A stretch of DNA of 32,177 nt, taken from contig JAAYML010000052.1 of assembly GCA_012521395.1 (NCBI GenBank), positions 1 to 32,177 on the forward strand, written 5' to 3'. The notes below the pieces were generated by a model that did not search any database, was not told the DNA's origin, and saw only the letters and a program-made list of their open reading frames with translations. The stretch is from Candidatus Epulonipiscium sp. GTDB taxonomy: Bacteria > Bacillota > Clostridia > Lachnospirales > Defluviitaleaceae. Positions 1 to 6,488 of this stretch are shown here, one piece after another. Every line of letters starts with the position of its first letter. The stretch's first letter is position 1. The translations under genes were made by a program, and so were the position numbers.

Positions 1-52
1 CTACAATTGTCTTTCTAAATTCTTCTGTATAATACTTTTGCCCTTTTGCCAT
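1..52 (-). CDS. IS3-type transposase OrfA, N-terminal fragment (window edge)
   Basis: ATG at 52 on the minus strand opens a frame reading M-A-K-G-Q-K-Y-Y-T-E-E-F-R-K-T-I-V and runs off the window. The Y-(S/T)-x-E-F-(K/R) pattern near the N-terminus is the usual beginning of the helix-turn-helix OrfA protein of IS3-family transposases, which binds the element ends and, fused to OrfB by programmed frameshifting, forms the active transposase. A purine-rich GGGAAGGAAG lies ahead of the start as ribosome binding site. The gene is cut by the window, not visibly broken. With only 17 residues, the call depends on this motif and on the inverted-repeat context. Confidence 0.6.
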   Translation of the reverse strand, partial: MAKGQKYYTEEFRKTIV

Positions 53-108
53 TGTAGACACTTCCTTCCCTTTTTATATTTTAAGGCGTTCGGCTTTTTG
101 TGTCTACA
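1..108 (-). mobile_element. Left end of an IS3-family-like insertion sequence
   Basis: The element reads leftward out of the window. Its outer end appears to be at 108, where the minus strand begins TGTAGACAC, a 5'-TG end as in IS3-family elements. A 5' OrfA fragment starts 56 bases in, at 52. The same 9 bases recur inverted at 53-61, directly in front of the OrfA start codon. The rest of the element, the other end and any target duplication lie outside the window, so the family assignment rests on the OrfA N-terminus and the end sequence. Confidence 0.65.
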
Positions 109-213
109 CTAATATACTAACACCAACTATAATACAAGTAAAAGCCGGTACAGCAAAGGGTCTAACTTCACAAATAACAAAAACTGCTGCGGGAACGACC
201 AAAGAAGTAATAG

Positions 214-330
214 GGTTTGCCAGAATTAAATCCTTCTTCAGCATGGATGTCTGGCAGAAATAGTTATGGTCAGTTTGGTGATGGTAAAATAATCAACAGT
301 AGTGTACCAGTCCAGGTGAAATTCCAATAA
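214..330 (+). pseudogene. C-terminal remnant of an RCC1-repeat protein
   Basis: From 241 to the TAA at 328-330 the frame reads A-W-M-S-G-R-N-S-Y-G-Q-F-G-D-G, then a spacer and S-S-V-P-V-Q-V. This matches the RCC1/BLIP-II blade signature W-x-W-G-x-N-x-x-G-Q-L-G-D-G followed by x-P-V-x-V. Upstream in the same frame there are stops at 208-213, and the adjoining DNA does not continue the repeat in any frame I could follow. There is no start codon or ribosome binding site. RCC1-repeat proteins of clostridia are usually secreted beta-propellers, so only a fraction of the last blade survives. The IS end lies about 100 bases upstream, so insertion or deletion at the element is a plausible cause of the truncation. 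Confidence 0.7.
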
Positions 331-339
331 TGCTTTGAT

Positions 340-481
340 AATCTGTTTGAAGATGAAATAATATTTTTAAGGAAAATAATTGGTCATAAATTATTTAAAG
401 ATAAAAACGGTATCTGTTAACAGATACCGTTTTTAAATAAGAAAAGTTACAGTTTTTATCTTTTTCTAAAATCTGTTTGAA
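340..481 (+). repeat. 12-bp direct repeat flanking the palindromic terminator
   Basis: AATCTGTTTGAA occurs at 340-351 and again at 470-481, exactly 130 bases apart, each followed by an A-rich GATGAAA/TGAAAAA stretch. The copies bracket the 403-434 palindrome. They could be left by a small duplication or an excised element. Apart from the terminator I see no gene, RNA or clear promoter between 331 and 556. Confidence 0.4.
403..434. terminator. Perfect 32-bp palindrome, bidirectional intrinsic terminator
   Basis: AAAAACGGTATCTGTT at 403-418 is followed without a gap by its exact reverse complement at 419-434. The stem ends in five T on either strand, so it can terminate in both directions. It would have ended the RCC1 gene whose remnant stops at 330. 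Confidence 0.85.
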
Positions 482-556
482 TGAAAAAATTTATAAAGAC
501 ATATTCTAATCTTATAAAATTCAATTTAATACTTAGCCGGGAAAGAGGGATTGGAT

Positions 557-760
557 ATGTTTTGGTCTGGCCTTGTTATAGGTATTTTTATTGGAGCAGG
601 TCTTGGGATTTTAGTCATGTCTATGGCAATTTCTGTAGGACGAAGAGATTGTGATGCCGATTACAGAACTTACTATGAAACAGAACATTCAGAAGAACTG
701 GTTCCCGATTTAGAGGATAAGGACAAAAAAATAGACAGGAGCAGTGATGAAAGCTTATAG
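557..760 (+). CDS. Small single-pass membrane protein (DUF3789-like)
   Basis: 67 residues starting at ATG 557. An in-frame TTG at 551 is possible, but the ribosome binding site GAGGGA at 545-550 sits at the right distance only for 557. Residues 3-28 form one glycine- and isoleucine-rich membrane segment with a G-x-x-x-G-like pattern (GIFIGAGLGILVMSM). The remaining ~40 residues are highly charged, polar and acidic, and presumably cytoplasmic. Length and layout resemble the DUF3789 family of short clostridial and phage proteins, whose function is unknown. It appears to be monocistronic, closed by a terminator that overlaps its stop codon. The family match is a resemblance by eye. Confidence 0.7.
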   Translation: MFWSGLVIGIFIGAGLGILVMSMAISVGRRDCDADYRTYYETEHSEELVPDLEDKDKKIDRSSDESL

Positions 761-782
761 AGGATTCTATAGGCTTTTTTAT
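752..782 (+). terminator. Intrinsic terminator overlapping the stop of the 557-760 gene
   Basis: AGCTTATAG at 752-760 pairs with CTATAGGCT at 767-775 (one G-T wobble) around a six-base loop, followed by a run of T. The left arm includes the last codons and stop of the gene. Confidence 0.75.
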
Positions 783-892
783 TTTATAAAAAATTTGCTT
801 ATCAATAATTAGAAAGCTTTAACCAATTCTTTAATTTGCCCCAGGATTTTTTTATGTTATATTAAAAATATATTATTGGTTAGGGGTAAGGT

Positions 893-1429
893 ATGATTAA
901 GAGAAGTATTCATTCAGAAAGAATGTTAATAAGGGATTTGGAAGAAGGAGATTTTTCTTTTATTAAGCAGTTTTATGAGGATTATCATTTTTATAAATAT
1001 GCCATTGGGTCATTTAAGGAGATGACTAAAGATCATTTTAATGCCCTGCTTGAAGAACTAAAAAGACAAGATGATTATTTTTACTGTGTTTCAAAACTCA
1101 TGGATACAGATGTTTATGTTGGTGCAATTAAAGGCTCTTTGCATTTTGGCCATGAAAGAATTCTTTGGATTCATTTGCTTATGATTGACAAGAAATATTT
1201 AAGAAAAGGTTATGGCAGGGAACTGTTTGAAACAATTGTTAAATATTTTAAAGAAATATTAAATATTAAATGGATTTATATCAGTGTAGCACAAAAAAAT
1301 GTATCTGGTCATTCCTTTTGGATAAAGCAAGGATTTTCGGACTTTAAGACAATTCATCCTGCCCAAAATGAATCCAATAATGCCTTTGGTGACGTGATGA
1401 TTTATCGTAAAAATGCTCAAGAAATTTAA
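893..1429 (+). CDS. GNAT-family N-acetyltransferase
   Basis: 178 residues, the normal size of a single GNAT domain. The N-terminus (SERMLIRDLEEGDF) is the first strand and helix typical of RimJ/RimL-like acetyltransferases. The acetyl-CoA pyrophosphate loop (motif A) is L-R-K-G-Y-G-R-E-L-F around residues 102-111, preceded by the beta-4 strand ILWIHLLMID. The C-terminal part (GHSFWIKQGF) is the usual F-(Y/W)-x-x-x-G-F ending of motif B. The enzyme would transfer an acetyl group from acetyl-CoA to an amine; the acceptor cannot be deduced. ATG 893 follows AGGGGTAAGG at 882-891. It stands alone between a terminator and the promoter of the next gene, so the context gives no clue to substrate. Confidence 0.85.
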   Translation: MIKRSIHSERMLIRDLEEGDFSFIKQFYEDYHFYKYAIGSFKEMTKDHFNALLEELKRQDDYFYCVSKLMDTDVYVGAIKGSLHFGHERILWIHLLMIDKKYLRKGYGRELFETIVKYFKEILNIKWIYISVAQKNVSGHSFWIKQGFSDFKTIHPAQNESNNAFGDVMIYRKNAQEI

Positions 1430-1455
1430 AATAAGATAACATTTTTTAAAAGTAA

Positions 1456-1484
1456 TTGACAAATACTTTAAATATTTATATAAT
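1456..1484 (+). promoter_or_regulatory. Consensus sigma-A promoter for the NlpC/P60 gene
   Basis: TTGACA at 1456-1461, a 17-base spacer, and TATAAT at 1479-1484: a perfect match to the vegetative consensus. It lies 48 bases upstream of the ATG at 1533. Confidence 0.88.
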
Positions 1485-1532
1485 AACCTTGTAATAATTA
1501 CGTAACAAAATTCTCAGTGGGGGTTAAAATTT

Positions 1533-2420
1533 ATGATAGGCTTACGCAGAGTTCTAACGGTAGCTTTTGCATGTGGGGTTTTTTCATTAGCAACGATGAC
1601 GGATGTTTATGGACAAACACTGGCACTGGTTAATAAGGATGGCGTAGAAGTTTGGGATAAGTTAGATGAAACAAAAGAAGTTATTGTTACGGTTGATAAA
1701 GATGAAGAGTTAGAAATAGTAGGTACAGAAGGAGATTGTTACATCGTTTTATTGGATGATGAAAGTAAAGGTTACGTTTTAAAAGATGATTTAAATATTA
1801 AGTCAATGGATGCAATATCCACTGGAGACAGGGTTAATATAAGAGTTGAGCCTAATACAAGCTGCAAAGTTTTAGGACAAGTTAACAGAAATGATCCTTT
1901 AGTTGTTACAGGAAAAACAGGCAATTGGTATAAAATAGATTATAAAGGTCAGGAAGCTTATATTTTTGGTGATTATGTAAAGGTTCTTGATAAAAATGTT
2001 TTAGCAGATAAAAAAGAAGAAGCAGTGACGTCTTATAATAAAAATGCAGATGAAATTATTACATATGCTAAACAATTTATTGGAACCCCTTACAGATATG
2101 GGGGAACGGATTTGACAAGAGGTGTAGACTGTTCAGGTTTTACCCAATCCGTTATGAAAAAGTTTGGTATTTCTCTTAGCAGAAGTTCCAGTTCACAGGC
2201 AAATGATGGCTATTATGTGGCAAAGAGTGATTTACAGCCAGGAGATTTAGTATTTTTTGATACTTCAGGACCAAACAACGGAGCAATTTCCCATGTAGCC
2301 ATATATATTGGTAATAACAGCATTATTCATTCAGAATGTTCCAGAGGAGTAACCATAGACAGTTTAAGTGAAGACTATTATGCAAGAAGGTATGTAAAAG
2401 CAGTCAGAGTATTGAAATAA
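1533..2420 (+). CDS. Secreted NlpC/P60 peptidoglycan endopeptidase with SH3 domains
   Basis: 295 residues. Residues 1-28 form a signal peptide (basic MIGLRR, hydrophobic core, cleavage near VYGQT). Two bacterial SH3-like segments follow at about 29-90 and 95-152; the second has the typical V-N-I-R-V-E-P-N...V-L-G-Q-V pattern. An NlpC/P60 domain spans ~171-295. The catalytic cysteine is C200 in V-D-C-S-G-F, the histidine is H254 in S-H-V-A-I-Y-I-G, and H266 is the likely third polar residue. Enzymes of this type cut the D-Glu-diamino acid bond of stem peptides, with SH3 domains binding the wall. It has its own consensus promoter, GTGGGGG as ribosome binding site, and a terminator shared with the convergent transglycosylase gene, so it is monocistronic. 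The strong promoter suggests expression during vegetative growth. Confidence 0.93.
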   Translation: MIGLRRVLTVAFACGVFSLATMTDVYGQTLALVNKDGVEVWDKLDETKEVIVTVDKDEELEIVGTEGDCYIVLLDDESKGYVLKDDLNIKSMDAISTGDRVNIRVEPNTSCKVLGQVNRNDPLVVTGKTGNWYKIDYKGQEAYIFGDYVKVLDKNVLADKKEEAVTSYNKNADEIITYAKQFIGTPYRYGGTDLTRGVDCSGFTQSVMKKFGISLSRSSSSQANDGYYVAKSDLQPGDLVFFDTSGPNNGAISHVAIYIGNNSIIHSECSRGVTIDSLSEDYYARRYVKAVRVLK

Positions 2421-2444
2421 TATAATTATAATTGAAAATAATAA

Positions 2445-2468
2445 AAGAGTGACTTTGGTCACTCTTTT
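2445..2468. terminator. Bidirectional terminator between converging wall-hydrolase genes
   Basis: AAGAGTGAC at 2445-2453 pairs with GTCACTCTT at 2458-2466 around loop TTTG, with A-tract on the left and T-tract on the right. It serves the NlpC/P60 gene on the plus strand and, overlapping its stop codon at 2459-2461, the lytic transglycosylase gene on the minus strand. Confidence 0.88.
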
Positions 2469-3037
2469 TTAAATGCTTCATATTGTTTTTTATAGGCCAA
2501 TACTTTAGGGACATAATTTTGGGTTTCTGTAAAAGGTGGAATTCCATTATATTTTTCAACATTACCAGGACCCGCATTATAGGCAGCCAGGGCTAAGGAA
2601 AGATTTCCATTAAAGCGGACTAACATGTCTTTTAAAAAGCGGGAACCTCCATCAATATTATCTTCAATGTCCCATGGATTTTCTACCCCAAGCATTTTAG
2701 CTGTTGCAGGCATTAGCTGCATCAGTCCTTGTGCCCCTGCAGAAGAAAGGGCATTGGGGTTGAAATTACTTTCCTGTTTTATAACGGCCTTTATTAATTC
2801 AGGACTTAAATTGTATTTTTTAGAGGCTTCAGCAATGGCATTTTCAATACGCTGACTGATTTCTTCTAAAGACAGCTTTTGATGATCAAATGCTGCATTG
2901 AGTTCTTTTTCCAGAACGACTTTAAAGTTCATGGAATTTACTTTAGTATTTGACGATATTTTAATAGGCATACTAAAGTTAGATTGTATAGATGAAAAGA
3001 TTTCATAATATAAATCTTTTGGATTAATGAATGCCAT
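2459..3037 (-). CDS. Lytic transglycosylase, SLT domain
   Basis: 192 residues. The C-terminal ~120 residues are a complete goose-lysozyme-like SLT domain: catalytic glutamate E89 in K-Q-E-S-N-F, then [10 protein letters not shown] at 101-110, [10 protein letters not shown] at 151-160 and the closing Y-V-P-K-V-L motif. Such enzymes cleave MurNAc-GlcNAc bonds with formation of 1,6-anhydroMurNAc. The first ~70 residues are an amphipathic, low-complexity leader without a clear signal peptide, so the export route is not obvious; short SLT proteins of this design are common in clostridia. The start is supported by AGGGGGA ahead of the ATG at 3037. It is convergent with another peptidoglycan hydrolase gene and divergent from mutS2. 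Confidence 0.9.
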   Translation of the reverse strand: MAFINPKDLYYEIFSSIQSNFSMPIKISSNTKVNSMNFKVVLEKELNAAFDHQKLSLEEISQRIENAIAEASKKYNLSPELIKAVIKQESNFNPNALSSAGAQGLMQLMPATAKMLGVENPWDIEDNIDGGSRFLKDMLVRFNGNLSLALAAYNAGPGNVEKYNGIPPFTETQNYVPKVLAYKKQYEAFKKE

Positions 3038-3084
3038 TGGCTTGTCCCCCTAAAAAAAGAAAAGTAGTTTATCATTTAATTTAA

Positions 3085-3113
3085 TGATATAATTAACACA
3101 AGTTTTAGTCAAT
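3085..3113 (-). promoter_or_regulatory. Probable sigma-A promoter for the transglycosylase gene
   Basis: On the minus strand TTGACT (3113-3108), a 17-base spacer and TATCAT (3090-3085), about 48 bases before the ATG. The -10 half overlaps an AT-rich inverted repeat, TATCATT at 3071-3077 and AATGATA at 3084-3090, in the divergent region with mutS2. Confidence 0.6.
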
Positions 3114-3148
3114 GGTAGTTTATTATCATTTTAGAAAGGAATTGCTTT

Positions 3149-5530
3149 ATGGAATCAAGAAGTTTAAAAACCCTTGAATATCATAAGATTATTGATAAAT
3201 TAGTAAATTATGCTGTTTCTCCCATGGCAAAAGAAATAGCCGGAGAATTAATACCTACAGATGATTATAATGAAATTATTCAAAGACAAAAAGAAACCAG
3301 CTATGCCCTGACAATGATGATTAAGAAAGGAACGATTCCTCTGGGAGGTTTTAAAGATATAAGAAGCTCTATAAAAAGGGTGGATATCGGAGGAATCCTT
3401 ACAGCGGCTGAATTAATGCATATGGCTGATTTTCTTTATGTATGTAAAAAGGTAAAAAATTATTATAAAGATGATAAAAAAGAAGAAAGCTATGGAAGTC
3501 TCGATGCTCTTTTTGAAGGGATTACGACCCTTCCTGCCCTGGAGCGGGAAATTAGCAGGTGTATTCTTTCTGAAGAAGAAATTGCTGATGATGCCAGTCC
3601 TGCATTAAGTAATATAAGAAAAGAAATTAAAGGGATGAATGAAAAGATTAAAAATCAGTTGCAAAAGATTATTTATTCTTCTGCGAATCAGGCAAAACTT
3701 CAGGAAGCTGTGATAACCATAAGAGAAGACCGTTATTGTGTACCTGTAAAGCAGGAATACCGAAATAGTTTTCCAGGGATTGTCCATGACCAGTCAGCAA
3801 GTGGTGCCACTTTATTTATTGAACCTATGGTCATTGTCCAGATGAATAATCTACTGAGGGAACTTAAAATAAAAGAAAAAAATGAAATAGAGAAAATTTT
3901 AGGGCAATTGACGGAAATGGTTGCCCAAAACATCGAAATTATAAAAAATAATTTAGAACTTCTGATTCGTCTTGATTTTATTTTTGCCAAGGCACAACTT
4001 TCACTGGAAATGAAGGGGGTAGAGCCCCGTTTTAATCATGAAGGCAGAATCCATATCAAAAAGGGAAGACATCCTTTGCTGGACCCAAAGACAGTGGTGC
4101 CTATTGACATTTATTTAGGGGATCAATTTACAACTTTGCTGATTACAGGACCCAATACTGGTGGTAAAACCGTCTCCTTAAAGACCCTTGGTTTATTTGT
4201 CCTCATGGGACAGGCAGGTCTTCATATTCCTGCCAATGACAGTTCAGAGCTGGCAGTCTTTGATAATGTTTTTGCAGATATTGGGGATGAGCAAAGTATT
4301 GAACAAAATTTAAGTACTTTTTCTGCTCACATGACTAATATTGTGGATATTCTAAAAAAAGTTACGCCAGATTCCCTGGTTCTTTTTGATGAATTAGGTG
4401 CTGGTACAGATCCCACAGAAGGAGCGGCCCTTGCTATGGCTATTTTGGACTATTTATTAAAGATGAAGGTCCGTACGGCTGCAACGACCCATTACAGTGA
4501 ATTAAAGGTGTACGCTTTATCAACAGATGGGATTGAAAATGCTTCCTGTGAATTTGATATAGAAACCCTGAGACCAACCTACAGGTTGCTTATAGGAATT
4601 CCGGGCAAAAGTAATGCCTTTGCCATATCGAAACGCTTAGGACTTCCTGAGTATATCATTGATAATGCAGCTTTATTTATTGCTAAAAAAGATAAGCAAT
4701 TTGAAGATTTAATTGCAGATTTAGAAATCAGTAAAAAGACGGCTATTCTTGAGCAAAACAGGGCCCAGGAATACCGCAGGGAAGCAGAAGCCCTGAAGAA
4801 AATTGTTGAAGAGCAAAAAGAAAAACTGGACAAACAAAAAGAAAAGATTATTCATGAAGCAAGACAGGAAGCAAGAAAAATCCTGCAAGAAGCAAAAGAT
4901 GAAGCCGATAAAATCATTAAGGAAATTCAGAAATCTGCCCGGGAAGCTCAAAAAGTTATTGACTATAGGGATATGGAAGAAGCCAGAGGTAGTTTAAGGG
5001 AAAGGCTCAAAGAACTGGATGAAGAAATCTTAAAGCCAGGCAGTAAAAAGATTACAGGTAAGACACCTGAAAAGCTCAAAAAAGGTGATAAAGTATTCGT
5101 TACGAGTCTTAATCAAAAGGGAATTGTAATCATTCCTCCCAATGCTAATGGTGATGTTACGGTCCAGGCAGGTATTATGAAACTGTCAGTTCATCTGTCT
5201 GATTTAATTTTAGATGATGAAGAAGAAAACCAGGATAAGAAAATTAAAGCAACAAGGACTACTGCGGCTAAGAGCAAGACAATGAATATTGGTCCGGAAC
5301 TGGATTTAAGAGGACAAACCGTTGATGAAGCCATCATCAATACGGATAAATATTTAGATGAAGCCTTTTTATCCAGTCTGTCACAAGTAACAATTATTCA
5401 TGGAAAAGGAACAGGTGCTTTACGTCAGGCAATTCATCAATTATTAAGAAGACATCCTCATGTAAAATCATACCGTTTAGGAAAATATGGAGAAGGAGAG
5501 ACAGGAGTAACCATTGTTGAATTAAAATAA
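3149..5530 (+). CDS. mutS2: MutS2 ATPase with C-terminal Smr domain
   Basis: 793 residues, the usual MutS2 length. It lacks the MutS mismatch-recognition domains and begins with the core/clamp helices. The ABC-type ATPase carries Walker A G-P-N-T-G-G-K-T at ~334-341 and Walker B L-V-L-F-D-E-L-G-A-G-T-D-P around 409-421, followed by A-T-T-H-Y-S-E-L. Residues ~520-640 are a long charged coiled coil rich in E, K and R. The Smr nuclease-like domain covers ~715-793 with L-D-L-R-G and the H-G-K-G-T-G-A-L-R motif. MutS2 homologues suppress recombination in some bacteria and act on collided ribosomes in Bacillus subtilis; sequence alone does not distinguish these roles. AAAGGA precedes the ATG. A terminator follows, so the gene is a single unit. 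Confidence 0.96.
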   Translation: MESRSLKTLEYHKIIDKLVNYAVSPMAKEIAGELIPTDDYNEIIQRQKETSYALTMMIKKGTIPLGGFKDIRSSIKRVDIGGILTAAELMHMADFLYVCKKVKNYYKDDKKEESYGSLDALFEGITTLPALEREISRCILSEEEIADDASPALSNIRKEIKGMNEKIKNQLQKIIYSSANQAKLQEAVITIREDRYCVPVKQEYRNSFPGIVHDQSASGATLFIEPMVIVQMNNLLRELKIKEKNEIEKILGQLTEMVAQNIEIIKNNLELLIRLDFIFAKAQLSLEMKGVEPRFNHEGRIHIKKGRHPLLDPKTVVPIDIYLGDQFTTLLITGPNTGGKTVSLKTLGLFVLMGQAGLHIPANDSSELAVFDNVFADIGDEQSIEQNLSTFSAHMTNIVDILKKVTPDSLVLFDELGAGTDPTEGAALAMAILDYLLKMKVRTAATTHYSELKVYALSTDGIENASCEFDIETLRPTYRLLIGIPGKSNAFAISKRLGLPEYIIDNAALFIAKKDKQFEDLIADLEISKKTAILEQNRAQEYRREAEALKKIVEEQKEKLDKQKEKIIHEARQEARKILQEAKDEADKIIKEIQKSAREAQKVIDYRDMEEARGSLRERLKELDEEILKPGSKKITGKTPEKLKKGDKVFVTSLNQKGIVIIPPNANGDVTVQAGIMKLSVHLSDLILDDEEENQDKKIKATRTTAAKSKTMNIGPELDLRGQTVDEAIINTDKYLDEAFLSSLSQVTIIHGKGTGALRQAIHQLLRRHPHVKSYRLGKYGEGETGVTIVELK

Positions 5531-5538
5531 TGAATGCT

Positions 5539-5572
5539 TTTAAGCAGCCATAAATGGCTGCTTAAATTTTTT
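5539..5572 (+). terminator. Intrinsic terminator of mutS2
   Basis: TTTAAGCAGCCA at 5539-5550 pairs exactly with TGGCTGCTTAAA at 5555-5566 around loop TAAA, followed by T residues. The pspA promoter begins right behind it. Confidence 0.9.
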
Positions 5573-5573
5573 C

Positions 5574-5602
5574 TTGACAAAAGAATAGAGAGAATATATA
5601 CT
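5574..5602 (+). promoter_or_regulatory. Distal sigma-A promoter of pspA
   Basis: TTGACA at 5574-5579, 17-base spacer, TATACT at 5597-5602. A transcript from here has a leader of about 138 bases that contains the inverted repeats at 5630-5707. Confidence 0.78.
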
Positions 5603-5629
5603 TAAAATATATAAGGCAGTACTATTATA

Positions 5630-5707
5630 TACATATTGTAGAGATGCACACAATATACTTTGGTTATTTTTTAAATATAAAGTATATTGCAATATGTAGT
5701 ATACTTT
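5630..5707 (+). promoter_or_regulatory. Nested and competing inverted repeats in the pspA leader
   Basis: TACATATTG (5630-5638) pairs with CAATATGTA (5690-5698), and inside it CAATATACTTT (5651-5661) pairs perfectly with AAAGTATATTG (5679-5689). The segment AAAGTATA (5679-5686) can instead pair with TATACTTT at 5700-5707, which would dismantle both other stems; ATATTGCAATAT (5684-5695) is itself a perfect palindrome. This may be an operator for a dimeric regulator or a switchable leader RNA. No known riboswitch class is recognised. Confidence 0.55.
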
Positions 5708-5716
5708 ATATATAAT
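5687..5716 (+). promoter_or_regulatory. Possible proximal pspA promoter inside the repeat region
   Basis: TTGCAA at 5687-5692, an 18-base spacer and TATAAT at 5711-5716. Its -35 box lies in the centre of the palindrome at 5684-5695, so a protein bound to the repeats would cover it. A start near 5723 would leave a short leader with AAGGGGTGA at 5733-5741 as ribosome binding site. Confidence 0.5.
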
Positions 5717-5746
5717 AGATTATAATAAGACTAAGGGGTGAGTGAG

Positions 5747-6430
5747 ATGGGTATCTTTGAAAGAATGGTAACTTTAATTAAATCCAACATTAATGATCTT
5801 ATTGACAAAGCAGAAGATCCGGAAAAAATGTTAAATCAGCTTATTTTAGACATGCAGGAACAGTACACTGAGGCTAAAAAGCAAGTGGCACAGGCAATGG
5901 CTGATGAGAAGAAATTAGAAAGACAATATGAGGAGCAGTTAAAATTACAGGAAGAATGGGCAAAGAAGGCAGAATTAGCAGTTCAGCAGCAAAATGATGA
6001 ATTGGCTTTAAAAGCCATTAAAAGAAAAAATGAGCATGCGAAATTGGCAGAAGAATATAAAGTTCATTTGGATAAACAAAAGGAAATAACAGATAAATTA
6101 AAGAATTCTCTTGTAGAGCTCAATAATAAGATTGAAGAGGCAAAAAGAAAAAGAGAATTACTTCTGGCCAGGGCACAAAGAGCAAAAGCTCAGGAAACCG
6201 TTAATAAAACTTATGCGGATTTAAACGATACCAGTGCTTTTGAATCTTTTGAAAGAATGGAAGCTAAGATTGAAGCAATGGAAGATAAAGCTTTAGCCAG
6301 TGAATCATTGGCGATGGAAGTTACTGGTGACAGTCTTGAAAGTGAATTTGAAAAGCTTGAAAGTTCAATGCAAGATGATGCAGCTTTGAAAGAATTAGAA
6401 GCACTTAAAGCAAAACTTTCAAATAATTGA
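5747..6430 (+). CDS. pspA: PspA/IM30-family envelope stress protein
   Basis: 227 residues from ATG 5747. A GTG at 5738 overlaps the Shine-Dalgarno AAGGGGTGA and is rejected, and the N-terminus M-G-I-F-E-R-M at 5747 matches the conserved beginning of the family. PspA/IM30 proteins are ESCRT-III-like: an amphipathic N-terminal helix, here followed by N-I-N-D-L-I-D-K-A-E-D-P-E-K-M, inserts into stressed membrane, and long coiled-coil helices (~25-190, rich in E, K, Q and A) drive assembly into coats. It acts at the inner face of the cytoplasmic membrane. No pspB/C or liaI-like partner is nearby. Instead an OmpR-type regulator gene follows 58 bases downstream, separated by a hairpin without a strong T-run. 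The leader is unusually structured, which fits stress-regulated expression. Confidence 0.92.
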   Translation: MGIFERMVTLIKSNINDLIDKAEDPEKMLNQLILDMQEQYTEAKKQVAQAMADEKKLERQYEEQLKLQEEWAKKAELAVQQQNDELALKAIKRKNEHAKLAEEYKVHLDKQKEITDKLKNSLVELNNKIEEAKRKRELLLARAQRAKAQETVNKTYADLNDTSAFESFERMEAKIEAMEDKALASESLAMEVTGDSLESEFEKLESSMQDDAALKELEALKAKLSNN

Positions 6431-6441
6431 TAAAAAGAAGG

Positions 6442-6481
6442 CCCCTACGGATTGTAGGGGTTGCATTCTTGCTACAGGGGG
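6442..6481 (+). promoter_or_regulatory. Hairpin between pspA and the regulator gene, able to mask its ribosome binding site
   Basis: CCCCTAC at 6442-6448 pairs with GTAGGGG at 6454-6460. No T-run follows (TTGCATTC), so this is a poor terminator. The same CCCCT could pair with AGGGG at 6476-6480, part of the Shine-Dalgarno of the downstream gene. It may tune the ratio of the two proteins or act as a partial terminator. Confidence 0.45.
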
Positions 6482-6488
6482 TTATAAT

